Shown: positions 17,540 through 30,000 of the stretch, in pieces | How the letters are laid out: each line of letters opens with the position of its first letter | Numbering within the stretch: the stretch's first letter is position 1 | DNA from: Polytrichum commune | Taxonomy: Eukaryota > Streptophyta > Polytrichopsida > Polytrichales > Polytrichaceae | Reading direction: 5' to 3' | Length of the DNA stretch: 64,000 nt | NCBI GenBank assembly: GCA_950295325.1 | Contig: OX485804.1 | Coordinates: 46,686,001-46,750,000 of the forward strand | Position numbers and translations under genes: made by a program | The notes under the pieces: generated by a model | Told to the model about the DNA's origin: nothing | Database searches by the model: none | The model's input: only the letters and a program-made list of their open reading frames with translations

Positions 17540-18019
17540 ATCATCCACAATTTACATCCTCAGGGATGTAGAACGGCTTCATCCGTGACGTTGCAGATTC
17601 GAGAATGGAACAGTCACCCGACTCCCGCCCATTTGCCTGACATCGAATGATAGGTGTCATCATACGTGGATGTCCACGTAGGTGAACCAGAGATTCCACG
17701 TAGGATTGATTTGATGGCCTCCGACACTTCGTCGCGCCCATGCAGTCGGCCCGGGCTTCTTATTAATCTCTTCGACACACTTTGCCTGACCTTGGTGGAT
17801 CGGTTGGAGTTCTTTTTAGGTCGAGCTGGGAGTGATGAATTGTGTGGTTGTGGGATTGGCACTGCAAAATGCGATCATTCCTGGAATGGTGAATTCCGCC
17901 CCGTCTTGTGACACTTGAACACGCTCGTTATTGAGGTGATGAGTTTATCCGGGCTTAATTGAGTGAGCAATCGGAGATTTGCAGTTGAATTAAAGCTATG
18001 TGAGGAGAATTGACAAGCA
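17540..18019 (+). promoter_or_regulatory. Upstream region of DNA-PKcs, partly duplicated further upstream
   Basis: The 480 bp before the ATG is more GC-rich than the surrounding intergenic DNA and contains an in-frame stop at 18011, so the coding region starts at 18020. Parts of it (17545-17590 and about 17790-17885) have decayed relatives at about 16905-16955 and 17255-17345. No TATA box or defined element is recognised. Confidence 0.4.
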
Positions 18020-21000
18020 ATGGACAAGCAGCTGGAAGGTTGCTTGGCTTCGCTGCGGGACGCAGCGGAGACTGTGCGGAGTCATGGAGATTACATCGAC
18101 CTTGCGCCCTATGTGAACGATTTCGCTGAACTCTGCAAGGACCTGGTGGCGGACGAGCATGTGTCTTTCGCCATTGCGATCGTGTTCGATGAGGACACCG
18201 GAATTTTCAGCATCTTGGAATCCTTGCTGCACGGGCGGGACAAGGCTGTGGTGAAAGCGCGGGAGTTGTGTTGGAGTTTCCTTTCGTCTTTCGTCAAGAA
18301 GATCGGTCCACGAGCACTTCCGTATGCTCCGTTGTTGAAGGTATCATGTGCACAATGCCTGATTGAGTGTGGTGTCAAATATTACTCGAGCTCGTGCAGA
18401 GGTTTTGAATAATGTGTGTGTGTGTGTGTGTGTGTGTATGTGGGCAGAGTTTTGTGTATGTTGGCAGAGTTTAGCAATTCCGCATGTGTTCAAAGACATT
18501 AATTTATTGTTGAATTCGTATATTAGAGAATTCTTATATTAGAGAATTGGGATGCTGATGATCTGATCGTGGAAGTAAGAATACGTTAGAATGATCCACA
18601 GTGGGAAGATTCTGTCCGCAGACGTGGTTTGCCATGCAGTGAATTTCCAGTAGTAGCATCATGTGTTCATTATAGCATCCACAATTAGGATGTAGGGAGA
18701 AAGGATGCGTTGTGAAATTTTATGATATTATTGAATTTGTCCTGTGAGCTGTGATGATTACCGAGGGAGCCAGAGTTTTCATGTCGCATATGTCCTCTAG
18801 AACATCTGGGTTCAGGGTTCAGGGTTATGTAGACATTCATCAGCACACGGGCACTTTTGTGAATTGGTGGCAAATTTCTGATGTGCAGGAAAAGTGTCTG
18901 AAGTATTTTCGGAGGGATGAAGCTAAATCTGTGCAAGCAGCAGCTTTGACACCCCTTATTGTCTTGTTGGAGTCAAACATGGCACTTATGAAGCCTGTGA
19001 ATTTTTCAGTGGATTGGGGTGTTGGCAGCATGCTGATGGTTGAGTTTCGGAAGGCCAAGACAAATGGCACATGTACTTGCAGCATCTCTGCCTCCCTGCA
19101 TTTCAGAACTGCATAAAGGAACCTTTGTAATATATATAATTATAGACACGTCATTGTGTATGTTTGAATTTAGCTGTGCACACGTATTGGTTTGGTTTGG
19201 CAATGGATGTGAATGCATGGCGTGAGGGGATATTTTGGTCAACATGGTTCACTAGCATAGGAAGTAGCATAATGAACTGTGTATTTTTGGAAGTCCGTCT
19301 TTTGGTGTGTGGCCAACAACAATAGTATGTAATGTCATCATTCTGAGCATATCTTTAGAGATTTGAGATGATTGAGTATTCTTTTTTGTGTGCAATTCAC
19401 AGTGAAAAGCCACATCATGCAGCTACTTGGGTACCTGGTGGAGTACTTTAAATTGATATTCAACGAGGACAACGTGCTAGCCATCTTGAAACTTTGTTTG
19501 GATACACTTGAAGAGCAGCTACAGCTACAGCAACCTGTACATGTTCTAATGGCAGGGGCTATCAAATGTCTCGATTCTATCCTCACATGGTTTGATCCCT
19601 CTCTTCCAGCCGGAGGTATGGTGTGGCATGTTGAGTTATACACCAAAGCATTTATTCTGGATGGCTATTGCTTGGTTCTATCTATAATCAGGGTTATCGC
19701 CCTGTTGTACACGTCAGTTGCTCTCTCTGTCAAGTAGTGAGCAAATGGGTCACATGGTTCATCACAAGTCATTTAGCAACACAAGGTAAATACTGAATAC
19801 ATATTAACGTCAACCATGGTTACCTATCAAATTCATATGAAGAATCTATCGTTCACATGTAGAAAGTAAGATTTTTTGAGACCTCAAAGTCGCATTTGAG
19901 CAACTACGTTGCACAATTCTAGTTCTTGTAAGGTGACTTTTGCATACTTTTACATCCTTACTGGCATGGCTCCACTTACTTTTCCACCTTAGGATCAGAA
20001 TCTTAAATCTCATAAAATACAGGTAACGTGATGCTCTTTAAAATATCCAACCCATTTCATTGCAGGTTCTGTAGACAATGCGAAACGAGCATACATGTAT
20101 ATTGAGCAGGTGTTATGGCCGCGTGAGGATCTGAAACGTTATGAAGGGCTCAAAGGTATGTCAGACTTCCCTTTATTTATCTAATAATCTTACCTGCGGT
20201 ACTGGAGTTGACAGAAAGCTCACTTCAAAATGCACTCATAAAACACTTGCAAAATATTATGGCTGTCTCCAAGTGGGAACTTGAATTTTGAGGACTTGTT
20301 TGGCAATGAGAGGGTATTTTTCTTTACATTTCCTGAAATATTGATAAAAGTTGGTCTGATCTTACTTTGTCTGCATAGCTTGTCTACGGCTGTTATCAAG
20401 GCATGCAGGCCTATTCAGCATGCGGCTTCTGGAAGAGGGATTAAGAAATTTACATTGGCTCCAGGAATACTGGTGTTGCCTCTCTTGCCTGTCTGTTTAA
20501 TATTGTTGCTCACGTTTGAGGGTCTTCAGCTTCTAAACGGAATTAAAAACCTCTGAAGATTTTGTTCACTCAAAATAACATGACCTGATCTAGAAAGGGA
20601 CTTGAGATGGTGGTAGTGTTGTAGAATATGTAACGTACTTATCTTTCAAGGGCATGCAGTTTTTTCTGTTGAGTTTGTGTTAACTTTCTATGTCTTGGAG
20701 CAATGTCAAACATTTCCAGTGAAAGGTAGTGTCAACTTGATTAATGGATTCACAGATCACTGCAGCCGTAGGTGCATTCAATTCTTCACTGGAACATATA
20801 GTCAGAAATGGCATTGTTTTGGGCTTATTATTTCTGACAGTTGCATTCATGCTGCAGCACACACATAAATGCTGCAATACGGGATGCTGCTCTTCCAGCT
20901 TATGATCACTTCATGACGCAAGTAGGTTCTATCCAGGGTTTTACCTGTCCATTTCATTTACTTGATTGTACCTGTACCATGATTTATTTTATGGTGGAAT

Positions 21001-24000
21001 TCTCTCACCACAGAGTTGTGGTTATTGTGGAAGCCATATGATGCTCAGAAAGAAAAATTTCTGCTCAAGAATTTTCAACAAACGTTCATACACTGAACAC
21101 CTGCACATGATTCTGCAAACTGAAGTCTTCATGGCACACTTGACTCTGTCATAGTCTTTCTGTGGTACACATGTATCTGTCAGTTAACCACTTGGCTGCC
21201 CTGAAATTTTGCATGTTGAACCTTTGAATGCAAGTTGGTCTTCTGGAGAGGTCTACTCTTTATATGGATTTTCTTCTTGTGCATGGTTGCAGGTATCCAG
21301 TTCACTTGTTCTAGACAGCCGCATCAAGAATGCTCAACAACTGTATAAGGTTTGTGTGAAATTATAAATTTGGTGGACTGGAACTCTTTACTAATAAAGG
21401 GGGAAGGTGATATTAACTATCATATCTGTTGTGGTTTCCTGAAATGAACTCTGTGCAAGTAACAATCATATCTTAATGGGTGGGTTAATTTCAGGGCTTT
21501 GCAAGAGATACATTGGGGGTTCTGGATACAAAGGGTGCTGAACCAAAGAGAGTCTCTCTTGCCATTCGTGCAGTTGGAAAGATGGCTGCACCTATTGTAA
21601 AATTTTCAGGGAAAGGTAGTCTAAAGGAAGCGTTCCATCGCCTTGAACCATTTGGTGTCTCATCAAGGTGCTTTACTTTTCTTTAATCCTATGTTTCTCC
21701 TATTGATCAATAATTATCAACAGCTATCTATATATTATATCTTGTTTCTAGAGAGAAACGATTCTCATATGTTGGTACTCATGTACTAGAGTATAGTATG
21801 TGCATTCTAGCATGATCATTAGTCATTGGTATTAACATGTCATAAGTTCTTGCAGAGTAGGAGAAGGACGAGATGAATCACTAGGTTATGCAGTCACCCT
21901 TGTAGGCGCTTTTGCAGATATGGTCATTCACCTAGATGATGTTGAAGACTTTATGGTTTCTTTCATTGCACAGGTTTGTTGCTTGCATTGCCTGAGTACT
22001 CCCATATGCAGCAGTATATCCTTTACTGTGTATTAAAATACATTTGATAGTATCTTCTCTCCCTGAGACAATGCGTCTAGATTGTCCTTTGTAAGTTATG
22101 TAGAGATAACCTGAGATGTTAACACCAATTATAATCCCCCACTAAATTTCATCAAACTGACAATCAAGTATACTTATGTTCTTTGTTGCAAATTATCGAG
22201 TACTAGTTCCAATGTATTGTATAATTGTGCGTACAATATTTTCCTACTGTAGATACATACATCCAGATATTGACCTGCTTTTATATTTTGTGTTTGAACA
22301 GCTTGTAAGCTTTGGTACAAAATCCCGAAATTTAGTTATTTGTAATACGAAATGGGCAAACAAAAAACTTGAAGACTTGCAATTGGAGTTTGTGCATGTG
22401 CAAAGGGTGGATGCAAATTTCATGTGTATAAAGGCCTTCTTGTGACAACATTTCTTCTGGGATCTCTAGTTTTGAGATTTGAAGTTTATAAGTGTCCATT
22501 GTATCATTTGTCAAAGAACTTACTTGTGGTCCCAAGGGTCACAGATGCCTAATAAGACTTCTTGCCAAGTTACGAGAAGAAGTATGATGAGGAAATTGAG
22601 TGGTTCACAAGGGGTTCACTGTTGATGGCATCGTATGTTAACTTGCTTAAGATTGGCAGTGATCTTCAGCCTTTTACGAAGTTGCTAGGTTGTAAAATTA
22701 TCTGACAGATCCCTTAGTCACAGTTCCTCACAAAACTCCGCAGCTCCTACAAGGCAGGCTGTGACTTCCCTCTTTCTGAACTGGAATTTCTTATGTTTGT
22801 TCAATCATGAGTTCTTTCCTGCTTTGTGAAGGTTGATAGCTTGCACTCCCACTGGTTAAATTTGATAGGTACTTATCAAATCTTGATATTTGAGTGTGTG
22901 AATTTGTGGAAGTAGATAAGTATATTTGACCGTCCAAATGGTGTCTTTTTATGACCAGCTACTTGGTGTCAGTTGAGTGACTCACAATGACTTATATACA
23001 TGATTCACAGGTCACAGGAAATATTTTTTATCAGTTTCCTCAACTTTTCCCAAAGCAAAAGCAGGCTGTATACTTAAGTCTGCACAGCTTATTCAAAGCA
23101 CTATACTCAAAGGGGGCAGTTTTTACCTTATTTTTGAACAACATCGGTGAGTGGTTGTACCATAAGCAATCATGTCATCAAACATGTTAGATTCAAGAGA
23201 TACAAGATGTTTTCATATTATGCATTGTCATGAGTGCACCCTTATTCAGAAACATTTCAAGTGGGACACTGGAATGTCTTTTAGTCAAGCTTGTGTAGTG
23301 TCTATATGACATGGTTTGTTTGATGTTGACCAAGAGGGTTCAACGGGGGTTCAACGATTACATGAGGTCGCGCATTTGAGAACTGGCACTGATATGGAAG
23401 AGCACCATTCACTGTGTATAAACCTTTGAGGAGCATATGTCCTTCAATAAATGGAGAGGATCACAACTCTAAATGTATATTGTTCTTTGTTGCAAATTAT
23501 TACCATATTTTCTGATGAGATAATACAGCAAGACTAACAGGATGGTTTTTGTGACAAATATGATCTTCTGTCTACAAAAGAACAATTGGTTGAAAAATTT
23601 CTATAAGAATGAAACAACTTGTTCTACAAAGTTCAATGTACACTTCTAGGTCGCTTCTTAGTGAAGAGTGTGAATTAACTTGCACTTATCTCTTCTGCAG
23701 CAGACTTAAGAGGTGAGTGTTGCTTTTGCAGTGTGGTCCTCACTGGAGAGGGCGATGGAGCCAGTGGATGAGACACTTGAAGATGGATCGACCCATCTGT
23801 GGCGCCACTATGTTGAACTCTGGTCACGCCTTTTGGATATGGCATCTGATCAGACACTGCAAATTATATCTGACTTAGATGAGGGGGAGAATTTTGAAGA
23901 ACTTGTTGCCTCTGATGTGGGTGATGTTGGCATCAGTGGCAGTAAATTAAAGGAGTCGATGTTTGATGCTATCATGCACTGCGTGCTAAAGGCCATGACT

Positions 24001-27000
24001 GAGCTCAACTTGAAATATCGTGTTAAATTGTCACATGCAACCACAAATCCAGGTTGATGGTGTTTCTTTAATTCAGGCAGTTGTCATAGTGATATTGAGA
24101 AAATGTACATCATTATGTTTGTCTTCTTGCACATCTTGTGGTATTATTATCACATTGTCAATTTCTTGATGTGGACTACTGGACATAGCTGCTCACTGCA
24201 TCCTAAATGGGCATTGAGTAGACTCAATTTCTGTAGTCCAACATGCTTTGATAAGATTGCAAGAGAAGGTCATGTTGCTCTGTCAGTGATTTATTGAATT
24301 GTACTTTGAACTCTCTGACTTGAGGCTATTGACAATGTTGAAATGGTTAAGGGATTCACCATTTGATGTATTGCAACATGCCAAAGCACCTCTGTTCTAA
24401 TTTCATCAGATGAATCATCTGTGTTCATGGTGCTTGTTTTGATCAAGAGGAGGTTCCTACCGTAGCAATTTCTGAGCATTATTTCTTGTTTGATGGTACA
24501 GAAGAGGGCGATAACAGCCCAAATGAGCCAGAAGCTGAAATGGAAATCATTGAACCCCTGGACATGCTGCACATGCGAAAGTATCTCAACATGGTTAGTT
24601 TTCAAGTTAACTAATTAAATTTCAATGACTTGATTGCCATCTTCTCATGATGTAGTTTAAATATGATGTTATGGTGTGAAGGAAATGAAAGGCAACAAGG
24701 ATATTGGAAATGTTTTGAGAAGAGCTACAATAATTATTTACATCATTATTATGCAATATGAACATCATAAAAGAGCACCTTTGGAATCTCCTTTTCAATT
24801 ATAAATAGGTGGACTAATTGCACATTTGGTTGGTCGAACATACTGGAACATTGTACCAATTGTTTGTACATGTCTCAAAGGACTAGCTCTATTCTAGGAC
24901 CCGTTTGGGACCAGGTATTTCTTAACTTGCAGCATGTTGCAGGTGACTATATAGTCTAACAAGCCATCAAGACTTACTGGAATTGCCTAATAGAAAAATG
25001 TGGGACTTTTCTTCAAAACATTTTTCTTCATGTATGAAATAGTGTTGTCAGTTATATACAGTATATGATGAACTCACCAAGTAGGATAGTTCTTTGAAGG
25101 ACGTGTTGTTTGAAATGACATTTCCTAATGGGGACTAGTTTGAAAGCATTTGAATTGATATAATATTTATTGTAATCCTTGGTGAACTTGCGAACTCCTG
25201 ACAATTTGCTCATTGATTGCCTCCAGTCAGGTAAAATTGACGTAGATATGAATTGCGTTTATGTGCATGTTGCAACAGGTGCAGTTTGTGCAAGTACTAC
25301 TTTCTGGGTAAGTTGACAATCACCAACCACATGGCAAAACTTGAAGTTAGAACATTTGAGGTTGAAAATTTCTCCCAACTTGAACCATGCAGTCCAAAAG
25401 CAAGCAACAGGAATTTGGGTACTGACTTTATGGCTCAAAACCTGAGCAGGCTGTATACATGCAGCTATGTTCTCTTTGAAATATGATTTTGAAACTGTAT
25501 TATATTCTCCTGACGACATGATTTGATTTTCTACTGGGTCCAAAGACCGTCCTTGATGCAATGGTTGGTACATACATCACACTTTACAGTCGAATGAATT
25601 ATGCTGCAGAAACTTGGGTTGATGTATGTTATGTTGTGTATTCTTGTATTTGATAATGATTGTGGTGGTGGTAATGCGGTGCATGGCAGGTCGTATGCAC
25701 AGCTCTTTCAGAAATGGACTTACACTTTTGGTCGCAAAATCATTGAGCTCTCAAGTAGGTACCCGCTGATTAGTGGGTTTTACAAACTGCTGGCAGTCAC
25801 CATAACAACTGCAGATTCTGTTGGATTTTTCTCATTCTCAGAGGCAACAACTCAGTTCTCACATGGGACTGAGGCATCTGTAGCTCATGCACATGACAAA
25901 GCTCAAACTGTGCATGTAAGACGTCTGAATGTTCTCTTGTAGTGATTGCTGTTGAGAGTGCATTGATTTGCATCGGTTTGTTATTGGTGTGCCTTCAGCA
26001 GTGCTGTTGCTGTGAGGTTGAAGAATAGCAGGTGCTTCTGGTCCTGAATATATTCGAATAACTCTTATACAGCACTGAACTTTGTACTCTTGGTCCTTGT
26101 TCAGTTGCCCTTGCTTTCTCCAGAATTTGAACCTTCTTATCTCCCCTTCAGTGACCCAGGTGGTTTCTAGATTAATTACGGCTTTAAATCGATCCTCTAT
26201 TTCACTGTGGATCTATGTCTCCTTATCTTACAACCTCTACAGATGACAAACTTGTACCGTGAAGAAGCATGTAATGTTTTGTTGGATTTTGTCCAATGAT
26301 TAACATGTCTGTAATTGGTGATCTCAGACAGGAGGAACGGTAGACTTGGAAGAAAATCGAAGACTTTGCAAAGAATTATTTGGCAAATACTTGCAGGAAG
26401 TTTTAGTGGCTAGTCGGAGGTACACGCTTGAGCTACTGGCTGCATGCCTTCACCTTTGTCTATCAGCACCACCAATTTTGCTTGGGATTGGCGGGATTGT
26501 TCCACCCCTAAGGAATGCCTTGAAGATTGGTCTTCGATATCCTTTACAATGATAGACTGTGAAGTGCATTTGGTGCATATTTCCCTTCGTGAAGTGCATG
26601 CTTTTTCACTTAGAAATCTCAGTTTATATGTAATTACTGTTTAATATTGTTGAATCCATTTTAAGCAATTTCATGCTGGTTTGTTCGATCAGTAGATTGC
26701 CACAAATCGAACAACATCTCCTTTTGTCTTGTATCCATGCTTAAAGTGTGGAACATAGCATATGCATACAATAGAAAGTGGACAATGATGTTTCTCATTG
26801 TCATCCTTGACAAAAATAATTGTGCACTTATCTTCCTTTGGCAGCAGTGGCCATGGATGCACTGGAGAGATGGCAAATAGATTCCCCTGAAAAGCTTCAA
26901 CAGTATCTTCCTGAGATCGTTCCTTCCCTGAATGAATATCTTGTTGATTTTGAGACTATGGAGTTTTTAGAACCAGAATTTGGGGTTGATCAAACAGGTG

Positions 27001-30000
27001 CAAGCACATCCTCGGCCCATGGTACTACTGGCGTCTCCCGATCACAGTTGGCCCGTATCAAACAAGCGCGTGCTAAAGAAGCACAGGTGATTCTTATGAT
27101 CTTCACTTTGATCTTCACTTTGTATTGTCCAGATCTGGTCAATTGGTGGTGAACTCTTCTTGGTTGTGTTTGATAGGCAGGGTACCATCTCAAAAGACTC
27201 AATTGTGCATTAGCATGTTCTGGGCCAGGCATGCCTATATACTAATGGATGCTGACTACAAATTTTTTTTAAGCACTCGAATTTCTTGATTTGATAGGCC
27301 TCAATAATATTTTGTTTATACATGATGGCTGCAGTAACAGTAATTTCTTAAGACACAAACAATTGGTCAAATGGGCGGGATCTTGTAATAGAGATACCAC
27401 AAAGGGTAATCTGTTCTCACGTAGTAGATGAATATAAGTTGGGAGGAAGCAGTTTTCACAATGTCATATCAGATCAGGCTCAGTGGTTGGCAGTTTTTCT
27501 GGATTTTGATCCTTGAATACTTAGACATGGTTTCTGATCAAATTGCTTGAGGTTTGTAAAAATCCTACTAATTGTATCAATATGTAAATAGTGAACATGT
27601 GCAATATTTTTTTCTTCAATTTGCCTTGGCATATGAAGTTCCATATGTTTTACTGAGTGATGTTGCCATGTGGCTTTCAGCCATGTAACCTGATCCTGGT
27701 GTCTGTGTATGGTGCACACAGCCTGGGCCCTTTGAGATAATTCAAGTGCGGGTGCAAAAGTTTCTAGGGCGCATTGGTGGATATTCCCATTTGCTTGTGG
27801 GTGATGTCAATCTGCTGCAGGTGGCTGGTACTGGAGGTCTGGCATGGGATCCAGTTTCTCGTGTCAAATTTACCCTTCCTTTCCGGGAGGAGAAGCCCGA
27901 CATTTGGCTAGGTGATATTTTCTTATCCTTTTCTTTCAAAGACAGAGGCTTATTGAAGTATTTGTGTACCTTCCACAATCAGGACAGGCAGGTTTTTAAG
28001 ATGGTTTTAGTATGTAACAGTAGACAGAGGATCATTGAAAAGTAAGTGTGGCTTTCTTCTCATCTCAGACTCACTACTCTCACGAATGGTGGAGCTTTCA
28101 CTCTCCTCAAGTGACAGGAGTGTAAAAGTAACAGCTAGTGAGCTGTTACAGGCAGTTTGTTTGCTCATGCTTGGAAGTGCTGCCAAGGGTCCAATTCGTC
28201 GACGGGGTGAAGAGGCTCATTCAGTAGGTTGACTTGGCACCCTTTGAATAATGGTTTCCTTCAGGCATATGAAATGCACACACTGGAACTGAATATGTGT
28301 TATTGAGTTCCTTTTCTTATAATGCAGGATATTGCAGGACAATGCTGGATAATGCTGCCTCTCAATCTCTTTTCATTTGTCATGAACCTTTGGAAGTTTG
28401 TCAGCTGGATACTGTGAAGCTTACACCATTTGTTTGTGTTGAGTATAGGTTCACTTTGATAAGCTTTACAAACGTTTATTTCCAGCTGTGTTACGCCTGT
28501 CCACAGATGTTGAATTGGTAAGCCTTCCTTGTCCATGACACAATCACATACTTCACAAGTAATCAAATTTTATTGATGAAGTCTAGACATTAATCTTGTT
28601 ATGTTTGTACTACTGTTGTTGGGATCATGAATTTCTTGTATGGAATGGTAGAGATTGTATTTCCTAGTCTTTAAGTAGGTTTTTAATGCTAATTATACTG
28701 TTACAACCTCGCTCCAAATGTAGAACTAGTCTATTGCAACAACATATAAAAGAAAAACGGCCTATGCATGTGCAGGTGACCCGACAGCTGTTTACGGAGT
28801 TTGTGAAGCAGCTCATACATTGGTTCACAAGTAATCAGCAAAAGGAGAACCCAGAGACCATGGCTCTCCTTGATGCAATATTAGATGGTCTTGTTGATCC
28901 TGAGAATGGATCCCTCAGGTCCTTTTATCGACCTCAACTTTTTCATGGACTGCACAGAGAGCTCACAGCATTAATAAGTCTAAATCATTATTTCTCTGTC
29001 GTGTACTTGGGTTTCTATAATGTTGTAGTCTCTTCCACTTAACTGGAGGTATATGTCGAGGGCCACTGTCCCAGTGCATATTCTAAATACTCTACAATAT
29101 GATCTACTTATGTTGTTATTGCAGGCTGAGTGAGTGTTTCCCTGTCTCCATGGGTTCCATTTGCTGAGTCACATAGGTTCTTAAGGAAATGTCCTCTCTT
29201 ATTTATCCTTATCCCTAGCGCTCTGAACTCATGATATTTAGGAAGTAGTGCCTGGTGCTTCTTCTGTGCATATTGAAGTTGTTCCAAAATTCAAATGCTC
29301 TTTCAATTCTGAAAAGGAGTTGCATGCAATGCAATTGGTGCTTTTTTGACTGAAGAATTTTGTTCTCAAGCCCACTCTCCCTTTCTTGCCATGCAGGGAG
29401 TTCAGTGCTGATTGTTTTGCTGAGTTTATGCGGTGGTCAGTGCGGCATGCACCACCTGAGGTTAGCTGATTTCATACAGCTCACTTTGAGCATCATATGG
29501 GATCTGGGATGACCATAGCCCAGTAATTGAATGCAGATGTCTGTGGGCCTTAACTGATAATGCTAAATAGCTGAAATTCTCAGAGCAGATTGTATGTTTT
29601 ATTAGACACTGCTATTTAATATAATACACTGCGTGGTTTGTACAATATGTGTCTCATTTGCAATTTATAGGTTTGGAACTATCTCTTCTCCATGAACAAA
29701 ATTGCTTCAAAATGTAAAGTTCTCTGACAACAGGTGTGCGTGCATCTGTTCTTCCAGAACATTATTGAGCTCACTGTAATTGTGTGTGAAGGCATTACAA
29801 TCTGAACAATACAACCACTTTCAAAATGAAAGCTGTTCTTCTTAATGTGAAGCATATCCAAGAATGCGCTGAAGATTTTACATGTGGTGAAAATTGCAGG
29901 TGGACAACTTTGTGAATGTTACCTCAATGCTTCGACGGGTGTACAATAGAATGGACCATCCAAATCCTTACCACCGGTTGGGTGCAGCCATGGCAGCTCA

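Noticed and set aside
17654-17911. 85-codon open frame just upstream of DNA-PKcs
   Set aside because: No family resemblance, and it lies in a duplicated non-coding promoter segment whose other copy is not open.
26537-26560. End of DNA-PKcs or frameshift at the stop near 26550
   Set aside because: The stop is inside a U12 AT-AC intron. Splicing to 26828 restores the conserved sequence.
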